Part shown: positions 30,030 through 35,543 of the stretch, one piece after another | Position numbering within the stretch: position 1 is the stretch's first letter | How the letters are laid out: every line of letters starts with the position of its first letter | NCBI GenBank assembly: GCA_964581175.1 | Contig: CAZONI010000034.1 | Span: 1-35,543 of the forward strand | From: B46-G9 sp964581175 | GTDB lineage: Bacteria; Desulfobacterota; DSM-4660; Desulfatiglandales; Desulfatiglandaceae | Reading direction: 5' to 3' | DNA: 35,543 nucleotides | Translations under genes and position numbers: made by a program | Notes under the pieces: model-generated | What the model was told of the DNA's origin: nothing | The model's input: only the letters and a program-made list of their open reading frames with translations | Database searches by the model: none

Positions 30030-31631
30030 ATGGCGATATCAAAAGAAATCTATAAGGTATTGGAGGCCGTTGTAGGCCGGGAATATATTTCCGACGATCC
30101 GGTGATTTGCGAGAGTTACAGAAGCGGGCCCGGTGGATACGAGAACGGCCTGGGATATGAACGGGTCATGACCAGGGTGCCCGGGTGCGTGATCATGCCC
30201 AGGACGACGGAGGAGGTTCAGAAGATCGTGAAGGTCTGCTACCGCAAGGACATCCCCTACGTACCCTACAGCACCGGATTTTACGGCCCTCGTTCCCATC
30301 CTCACGTGGAAAATGCCCTGCTCATCGATCTCAAGCGTATGAATGACTTCATTCTTGATGAGAAACACTTTTACGTCGAGGTCGGGCCGGGTATGATTTA
30401 TTCTCCCATACAGGAAGAATGCATGAAGCACGGGGCCTACGTGGTGATCGGAGGCGGGGGGGCACAGGCCTCCGCCGTCGCCAACCTCATCGGCGACGGC
30501 TGGTCTCCCTTGAGCCATCGGATCGGGCTGCCTCACAGGCGCATCCTCGGTACTGAAGTGGTAATGCCGGATGGAGAAATTCTCCGACTGGGTTCGCTCG
30601 CAGAAGGAGAAGACCCCTTCTGGGGAGAAGGGCCCGGCCCGGACCTGAGGGGCCTTTTGCGGGGGTATACCGGCCTGCGGGGTTGTTTGGGAATCGTGAC
30701 CCGGATGGCCATCAAGACCCTTCCTTTCCAGCCCGAGCGTTTGGAGCCCACCGGAATTTCACCGAACACGGCTCTGAACCTTCCGGAAAAGCGAATCAAG
30801 TGGATAAACTTCACCGTTCCTTCCAAGGAGGCGCAGGTGAAGGCCATGAGGGAGATCGGTCATGCCGAGATCGGCGGCGCGGTCACCAAGGTGCCCCTCT
30901 TCTGGCGAGCCATTGCCAAAGCGGAGAGCAAGGAGGATTTCTGGGATATCTGGAGAAAGGAAAACGAAGAGAGCATCGCCAACTTCTTTATTGTCCGCGT
31001 CCTTCTCATCGGCTATACGTCGGAAGAGCAGATGGCCTATGACGAACGTGTCCTCATGGACATCATGGGCGAGTTGGGAGGTGTGGCGCGGCGAACCAAG
31101 CCGACCGACGAGTCCTGGATCAAGAACGCCGATTCGGCCGGTATGTGGCTCATGTGCGGGGGCTATGTGTCTCTCGATTACGTCATTGAAACCCTTTCCC
31201 AGTCGACGGAACACGGCCAGTCCTATGCGGACCTGAAAAAGAAATACACTCCTCCGCTGATGCCGGATTATGGTGATCCGGGTTGGTTCCAGAGCTTTGA
31301 GCTGGGTCATCAGGGTTACTCGGAGTTCCTCATCTACTGGGATCCCGATGGCGACACGAATCCCGTGGATCAGTTTTACGTTGATACATCCAAGATGAAT
31401 ATCAAGAACCGTTATTACACCTCGTTGCTGGGCCCCCATCAGCCCCTCTATCTTACGGGGCCGAAGTACGGACCCAATTACCATGAATTTCTTCTTAAGG
31501 TGAAAAATGAGTTCGATCCAAAATGGATGTCGCACCCGCCGGTTCCTCTGGCCCATGATGTTTTTGTGGAGAGAGCGCCGTGGATGCACAATATGAAGGA
31601 TTGGGAATCTCCGGATGATCTCCCGAAATAG
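30030..31631 (+). CDS. FAD-binding oxidase (GlcD/VAO-type), second copy
   Basis: 533 residues with the PCMH-type FAD fold: CVIMPRTTEEVQKIVKVCYRKDIPYVP, NALLIDLKRMNDFILDEKHFYVEVGPG, GGGGAQASAVANLIGDGWS, then GTEVVMPDGEILRLGS. The C-terminal half is longer than in the first copy and diverged, and it lacks the usual DPNxxxNPG ending (it has FDPKWMSHP instead). The pair of unlike flavoproteins around one Fe-S protein suggests a heteromeric complex like glycolate oxidase GlcDEF. It starts 17 nt after the Fe-S gene with GGAGG upstream. The substrate is unknown. Confidence 0.9.
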   Translation: MAISKEIYKVLEAVVGREYISDDPVICESYRSGPGGYENGLGYERVMTRVPGCVIMPRTTEEVQKIVKVCYRKDIPYVPYSTGFYGPRSHPHVENALLIDLKRMNDFILDEKHFYVEVGPGMIYSPIQEECMKHGAYVVIGGGGAQASAVANLIGDGWSPLSHRIGLPHRRILGTEVVMPDGEILRLGSLAEGEDPFWGEGPGPDLRGLLRGYTGLRGCLGIVTRMAIKTLPFQPERLEPTGISPNTALNLPEKRIKWINFTVPSKEAQVKAMREIGHAEIGGAVTKVPLFWRAIAKAESKEDFWDIWRKENEESIANFFIVRVLLIGYTSEEQMAYDERVLMDIMGELGGVARRTKPTDESWIKNADSAGMWLMCGGYVSLDYVIETLSQSTEHGQSYADLKKKYTPPLMPDYGDPGWFQSFELGHQGYSEFLIYWDPDGDTNPVDQFYVDTSKMNIKNRYYTSLLGPHQPLYLTGPKYGPNYHEFLLKVKNEFDPKWMSHPPVPLAHDVFVERAPWMHNMKDWESPDDLPK

Positions 31632-31743
31632 GGCCGGCGGAGGAACATCGGTTTTTCCGGAGTTCTTCAGGATATTCTCGGCATGAGAGATCACGCTGTT
31701 TAAGAGATTTTTTGAACCAATTTTCAAATGAGGGAGGCTAGAG

Positions 31744-32244
31744 GTGGCTAAGCAAATCATAGAGCTCACAGTGAACGGAGACCGTTACGAAGTGGCGGTG
31801 GAACCGTCCCGCAGCCTGGCCGAGGTCCTTCGCGAGGACCTCGGGCTTACGGGAACAAAAATCGGCTGCAACCAGGGAGACTGCGGCGCCTGTACGGTCT
31901 TAATCGACGGAAGGTCGGTCGCTTCCTGCATGACCCTGGCCGTTGAGGCGCAGCACCGTGAGATAACGACCATTGAAGGCCTGGCCGCATCGCTTCAGAA
32001 CCTGCACCCCATTCAGGAGGCCTTTGTGGAGCACGGCGCCGTACAGTGCGGCTTCTGCACTTCGGGCATGATCATGAGTGCCAAGAACCTCCTGGATAAA
32101 AACCCGAGCCCCAGCGAGCAGGAGATCCGTCATGCTCTTTCGGGCAACCTGTGCCGTTGTACGGGATACACCAAAATTGTCGAGGCCATCGATGCGGCCG
32201 CGGGGAATCTGGCCGCCGGGCCGGACAAGGGGGAGCAGCCATGA
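31744..32244 (+). CDS. Molybdenum hydroxylase [2Fe-2S] subunit (CoxS/XdhC-like small subunit)
   Basis: 166 residues. Plant-type [2Fe-2S] ligands are Cys42, 47, 50 and 62 (GCNQGDCGAC), and the second cluster uses Cys102, 105, 137 and 139 (CGFC, CRC). The GTG start at 31744 follows GGGAGGCTAGAG. The stop overlaps the ATG of the next gene (ATGA, 32241-32244). The subunit relays electrons from the molybdenum site to FAD. It is the first of three genes of a complete xanthine-dehydrogenase-type enzyme, 112 nt after the flavoprotein cluster. Confidence 0.95.
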   Translation: MAKQIIELTVNGDRYEVAVEPSRSLAEVLREDLGLTGTKIGCNQGDCGACTVLIDGRSVASCMTLAVEAQHREITTIEGLAASLQNLHPIQEAFVEHGAVQCGFCTSGMIMSAKNLLDKNPSPSEQEIRHALSGNLCRCTGYTKIVEAIDAAAGNLAAGPDKGEQP

Positions 32245-33122
32245 CCGATCTCAGCTTGAAGGTGCACCAGCCCACTGCGCTGGATGAGGTTCTGGACCTG
32301 TTGTCCCAACATCGCGGCGATGCGAAGGTCCTTGCAGGAGGCACCGATATTCTGCCCAAGATGCGCGCAGGCGCCCTGAAGGTTGGGCACCTGGTCAGCA
32401 TTAACCGGGTAGCTGGTTTGAACCGCATAGAGTTTCGAGAGGATGAAGGTCTGGTGATCGGGGGAGGAGTACGCATTACGGATGTAGGTGAATTTCCCGA
32501 TGTGCAGAAGCACTATCCGGGCCTCGCCTATGCCTGTTCGGTAATGGCCACTACGCAGATACGCAACATGGGCACCGTAGCGGGCAATTTGGCCAACGCC
32601 GCGCCCAGCGCCGACACCGCGCCTCCGCTTCTGATATACAAAGCAAGCCTGGTTATCGTGAAAAAAGGTGGTCGCCGAGAGGTGGATATAGACAATTTTT
32701 TCACCGGTCCGGGCGAGGTAAGCATTGATCCCACGGAGGTCATCGAGGCCATCCGGGTCCCCACGCCTTCGCCCTGCAGCGGTTCTTCCTACATGAGGCT
32801 CTCCGCCAGGAGCAAGGTGGACATAGCGGCCGTGGGTGTGGCCGGCTTTTTGAGCCTGGACACTTCAGGCCGGATCGAATGTGCGCGGCTGGCCCAGGGT
32901 GCTGTGGCCCCCATCCCACAACGGTGCTCCGAGGCCGAGGAGATGCTTGCGGGCCAGGAGCCCACCGAGGATCTCTTCGGACGCGCCGCAGCCGCCGGTT
33001 CGGCCGGTTGCTGTCCAATCGACGATGTGCGTGCTTCCGCGGCCTATCGCACGGCAATGGTGAAGGTTTTGACCCGGCGGGTGCTGGGCGAGTGTATCGA
33101 GAGAGCAAAAGGAGGAATCTAA
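32241..33122 (+). CDS. Molybdenum hydroxylase FAD subunit (CoxM-like)
   Basis: 293 residues of the FAD_binding_5/CO_deh_flav_C type. Flavin motifs are AGGTDILPKMRAG (about residues 34-46) and TIQ-like TTQIRNMGTVAGNLANAAPSAD (about 104-125). The insertion with an extra [4Fe-4S] cluster found in 4-hydroxybenzoyl-CoA reductase HcrB is absent, so this is an ordinary XDH-like subunit. It overlaps both neighbours: ATGA with the small subunit and TAATG with the large one, so the three are translationally coupled. Confidence 0.94.
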   Translation: MTDLSLKVHQPTALDEVLDLLSQHRGDAKVLAGGTDILPKMRAGALKVGHLVSINRVAGLNRIEFREDEGLVIGGGVRITDVGEFPDVQKHYPGLAYACSVMATTQIRNMGTVAGNLANAAPSADTAPPLLIYKASLVIVKKGGRREVDIDNFFTGPGEVSIDPTEVIEAIRVPTPSPCSGSSYMRLSARSKVDIAAVGVAGFLSLDTSGRIECARLAQGAVAPIPQRCSEAEEMLAGQEPTEDLFGRAAAAGSAGCCPIDDVRASAAYRTAMVKVLTRRVLGECIERAKGGI

Positions 33123-35395
33123 TGAAAAATCCGTCCATTATAGGAGCCTCCCTGCCGCGCCTTGACGCCAGGCACAAGGTCACGGGACAGGCCGTATACA
33201 CGGATGATCTGAAGTTTTCAGGGATGCTTTACGGCGCCATACTGAGGAGTCCCATTCCCCACGGCCGCATCAAACGGATCGACGCATCGGCGGCCAAGGC
33301 CCTGCCCGGAGTGAGAGACGTTATTGCGGGGGCGGACACGCCCCGGATTAAATACGGGAACTGGCGTTTGGTGCCCTCCAGTCAGGATGAACTGCCGCTG
33401 GCTCTGGACAAAGTTCGATTTGTGGGCGACGAGGTGGCTGCTGTGGCTGCGCGCGACCCCTACATCGCCCGAAGGGCCCTGGAACTTATCGAGGTGGAAT
33501 ATGAGCCTCTGCCCGGCCTGTTCACGGTTGAGGACGCCACGGCTGAGGGTGCGCCTCTGATTCACGAGGAGAGCGAGGGCAATGTGAGTCTGGTCCGCAA
33601 GATCGAATACGGCGACATCGAGACACAGTTCGACAAGGCTTATCTGGTCTTGGAGAACAACTTCAAGGTGCATGCGGTGAATCATGCCTATTTGGAGCCT
33701 TGCTCCTCGATTGCGAGGCCTGACGAGGGGGGGCGGGTTACTCTTTATACCAGTACGCAGGTCCCGTATATCGTGCAGTGCCTTCTGGCCCACACCCTCG
33801 GAATTCCCGAAAACCACGTGCGGGTCATGAAGACGCAGGTCGGTGGCGGCTTCGGGGGCAAGATGGAACTGCGGCCCTGGGAGTTTTGCGCCGCTTTTAT
33901 GGCCTTGAGGCTCGGAGTCCCCGTAAAGTTCACCCTGACCCGCGACGAGGAACTGGCCGTCGGCAGGCGCCGCCACGGGATGTCCATATATACGAAGGCG
34001 GGCTTTTCAAAGGAAGGCAAGCTGCTGGCGAAAGATTTCCAGGTCATGCTTGACGGGGGCGCCTACAACGCCATGGGACCCACAGCCACGTTCCTCTGCG
34101 GCACCTTTGGAAACATGCTCTATAACATTCCTGCCTACCGGTATTTCGGACGGCACGTGTACACCAATAAGCCCCCGGCGAGCGCTATGCGCGGGTTCGG
34201 GGCGCCCCAGGCCGCTTACGCGGCAGAGACGCAGCTCAACATCGCAGCTGAAAAGCTGGGCATAGACCCGATCGACATCAGGTTGATCAACGGTATGGAA
34301 CAAGGAGACGTTATCCCCGAGGTGGCCACCGTCAGTTCCTGTGGGTTCAAGGAGAGTCTGCAAAAGGTGCGGAAGGTATCCGGCTGGGACGAAAAACGCA
34401 AAAACGTGAAAGAGGGCAAAGGCCTGGGGATCGGCTGCTTCAGCTTCATCTCCGGGGGTGTCTTCAACTGGTTCGATACCAAATACAACTTCGCGGCGGC
34501 GGAGGCCTCGGTTTTTGAAGACGGTACCGCACAGCTGGCCTGCATGGCCTGCGACATCGGGCAAGGGCCGGATACGGTCCTGCGCCAGATTTTGGCCGCA
34601 GAACTGGGCATCGGTATAGACAAGATCAGGCTTATATCCATGGACACCGCCACCACGCCGAAGGCTGATCTGGGTACGTGGGGCAGCCGTGTGACCCTGA
34701 TGAACGGCAATGCCATTATCGATGCGGCCAGGAAGATCAAGGAGATGCTCATCCCCGTCATCTTCAGCGAACTGGACCTGAATCAGATCCACGACATCGG
34801 ATTCGGAGATGACAGGGTCTTCGTCAAGGCCAGGCCGAAAAAGGGTATGGCCTTCTCGGAGTGCGTGTACAAGGCGCTGCGGGGCCGTCGGGGAGAGCCG
34901 CTCACCGCCCGGGGTTTTTATACCCCGCGCAACAAGGGACTGGTCAGCCCGGCCTTCTCCTTCGGGGCCCAGGTGGCCGAGGTTTCGGTGGACCAGGAAA
35001 CAGGACTGGTGAAGGTGGACCGGATGTACACGGCGCACGACTGCGGCGTGGCCATCAACAAAATGTCTGTGGAGGGCCAGCTAGAGGGTGCGATTCAGAT
35101 GGGACTAGGCTATACCCTCTGCGAGCAATTCGTCATGGACGGGGGCCGCACTTTGAATACCAATTTTTTGGACTATAAGATGCCGACGGCCGAGGACATG
35201 CCTCCCAGCGAATACGTGGAGGTGGAGACGTATGAGCCCGAGGGTCCTTTCGGCGCCAAGGAGGCGGGCGAGGGTCTGGCTGTTCCCACGGCTCCGGCCG
35301 TCGCACACGCCGTTTACGAGGCCACCGGCTACCGTTGCATGGATCTGCCCATCACCCCGGAAAAAGTTCTCGCCGCACTGGAGAAGAAGGAATAG
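33122..35395 (+). CDS. Molybdenum hydroxylase large (molybdopterin) subunit (XDH/CoxL-like)
   Basis: 757 residues. The N-terminal aldehyde oxidase a/b hammerhead domain starts RLDARHKVTGQAVYTDDLKF. Moco contacts include TQVGGGFGGKMEL and AMRGFGAPQ, and the C-terminal GAKEAGEGLAVPTAP contains the catalytic glutamate (Glu717). The CO dehydrogenase active-site loop with selenocysteine-like VAYRCSF was not seen, so CO oxidation is unlikely. Candidate reactions are hydroxylation of a purine, nicotinate-like ring or aldehyde. GGAGGAATCTA precedes ATG 33122. It converges with the partial enolase-superfamily gene, 27 nt apart. Confidence 0.95.
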   Translation: MKNPSIIGASLPRLDARHKVTGQAVYTDDLKFSGMLYGAILRSPIPHGRIKRIDASAAKALPGVRDVIAGADTPRIKYGNWRLVPSSQDELPLALDKVRFVGDEVAAVAARDPYIARRALELIEVEYEPLPGLFTVEDATAEGAPLIHEESEGNVSLVRKIEYGDIETQFDKAYLVLENNFKVHAVNHAYLEPCSSIARPDEGGRVTLYTSTQVPYIVQCLLAHTLGIPENHVRVMKTQVGGGFGGKMELRPWEFCAAFMALRLGVPVKFTLTRDEELAVGRRRHGMSIYTKAGFSKEGKLLAKDFQVMLDGGAYNAMGPTATFLCGTFGNMLYNIPAYRYFGRHVYTNKPPASAMRGFGAPQAAYAAETQLNIAAEKLGIDPIDIRLINGMEQGDVIPEVATVSSCGFKESLQKVRKVSGWDEKRKNVKEGKGLGIGCFSFISGGVFNWFDTKYNFAAAEASVFEDGTAQLACMACDIGQGPDTVLRQILAAELGIGIDKIRLISMDTATTPKADLGTWGSRVTLMNGNAIIDAARKIKEMLIPVIFSELDLNQIHDIGFGDDRVFVKARPKKGMAFSECVYKALRGRRGEPLTARGFYTPRNKGLVSPAFSFGAQVAEVSVDQETGLVKVDRMYTAHDCGVAINKMSVEGQLEGAIQMGLGYTLCEQFVMDGGRTLNTNFLDYKMPTAEDMPPSEYVEVETYEPEGPFGAKEAGEGLAVPTAPAVAHAVYEATGYRCMDLPITPEKVLAALEKKE

Positions 35396-35422
35396 GGTCA
35401 AGTCTGCTCTTGAGCCCTCACT

Positions 35423-35543
35423 CACTGCAGGTCAAAGCCGAGACCTGGCTCGCGGGTGGGGAAAAGGGTCCCTTTTCGGAGGATCACAGCCCCATGGGAA
35501 GGGTCGTTCAGAAGGTCCAGGTGTCCATCCAGATCGGCGTACA
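35423..35543 (-). CDS. Enolase-superfamily protein (dipeptide epimerase/muconate cycloisomerase-like), C-terminal part
   Basis: Only the last 39 residues plus stop lie in the window. They include YADLDGHLDLLNDPSHG, then LFPTREPGLGFDLQ. DLDGHLxLxxDP and PxxPGLGV-type endings are typical of the C-terminal barrel strand of mandelate racemase/muconate lactonizing enzymes and L-Ala-D/L-Glu epimerases. The gene is convergent with the molybdenum hydroxylase. Family level is the most that can be said; the active site is outside the window. Confidence 0.6.

Noticed and set aside
30759..31769. 336-codon minus-strand frame opposite the second FAD oxidase
   Set aside because: The plus-strand gene is well supported by FAD motifs and ribosome site; the antisense product matches nothing.
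32241..33122. 4-hydroxybenzoyl-CoA reductase beta subunit (HcrB)
   Set aside because: The cysteine-containing insertion for the extra [4Fe-4S] cluster is missing.
33122..35395. Aerobic-type CO dehydrogenase large subunit
   Set aside because: The characteristic CoxL active-site loop with VAYRCSF was not found, so a generic XDH-family assignment is safer.
35105..35425. Minus-strand frame at the end of the molybdenum hydroxylase gene
   Set aside because: It is antisense to the conserved C-terminus with the catalytic glutamate. The real minus-strand gene here is the enolase-superfamily tail, in a different frame, ending at 35423.

Overview
The window most likely comes from an anaerobic Deltaproteobacterium (Desulfobacterota). 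No marker gene fixes the taxonomy. The inference rests on gene content: rubrerythrin, a flavoredoxin-type flavin reductase, an iron-sulfur flavoprotein, an HdrD/GlcF-type protein with CCG domains, a TRAP transporter, two molybdenum hydroxylases of the xanthine dehydrogenase family, and DUF6125 and DUF3795 proteins. Most of the window looks moderately GC-rich; the first 6 kb looks visibly richer in AT.

Positions 1-6557 have the shape of a small genomic island. The window opens inside the 3' half of a tRNA-Arg(ACG) gene followed by its terminator. A degenerate copy of the same 45-nt tRNA 3' end (41/45 identical) lies at 6513-6557, next to a decayed recombinase-like HTH fragment. Between them are a GntR/FCD regulator with a recognisable promoter and palindromic operator, a CMD (AhpD-fold) protein lacking the CxxC pair, a complete TRAP transporter (dctP-dctQ-dctM), a RidA-fold protein lacking the usual substrate arginine, and a D-2-hydroxyacid dehydrogenase. 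This reads as an uptake and catabolism cassette for an organic acid.

Positions 6558-13521 are accessory. They hold an exported basic protein, a long gene-poor stretch, an MFS transporter, a kinase-fold protein with altered catalytic motifs, and four minus-strand genes (iron-sulfur flavoprotein, YdcZ-type membrane protein, PhzF-like protein, DUF6125 protein). Positions 13805-19101 carry a ModF-like double ABC ATPase behind a terminator-like leader hairpin, then a heterodimeric ABC exporter with the classical one-degenerate-site asymmetry. Positions 19252-21870 hold a DUF3795 zinc-ribbon protein, rubrerythrin, flavoredoxin and two small ABM-fold proteins separated by a long perfect inverted repeat.

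Positions 22582-27064 (minus strand) encode a single-chain fusion of a [2Fe-2S] subunit and a molybdopterin subunit (IorA-IorB type), a methyltransferase and a MarR regulator. A near-identical hairpin unit occurs at both ends of the first two genes, and a MITE-like element lies between them. Divergent from marR, positions 27216-35395 form a plus-strand cluster: FAD oxidase, HdrD/GlcF-type Fe-S protein, second FAD oxidase, and a three-subunit molybdenum hydroxylase (2Fe-2S, FAD, Moco). A MarR-type inverted repeat overlaps the divergent promoters. The cluster probably oxidises an aromatic or heterocyclic compound or a hydroxyacid and passes electrons through Fe-S clusters; the substrate cannot be read from sequence. 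The window ends in the C-terminus of a minus-strand enolase-superfamily gene.
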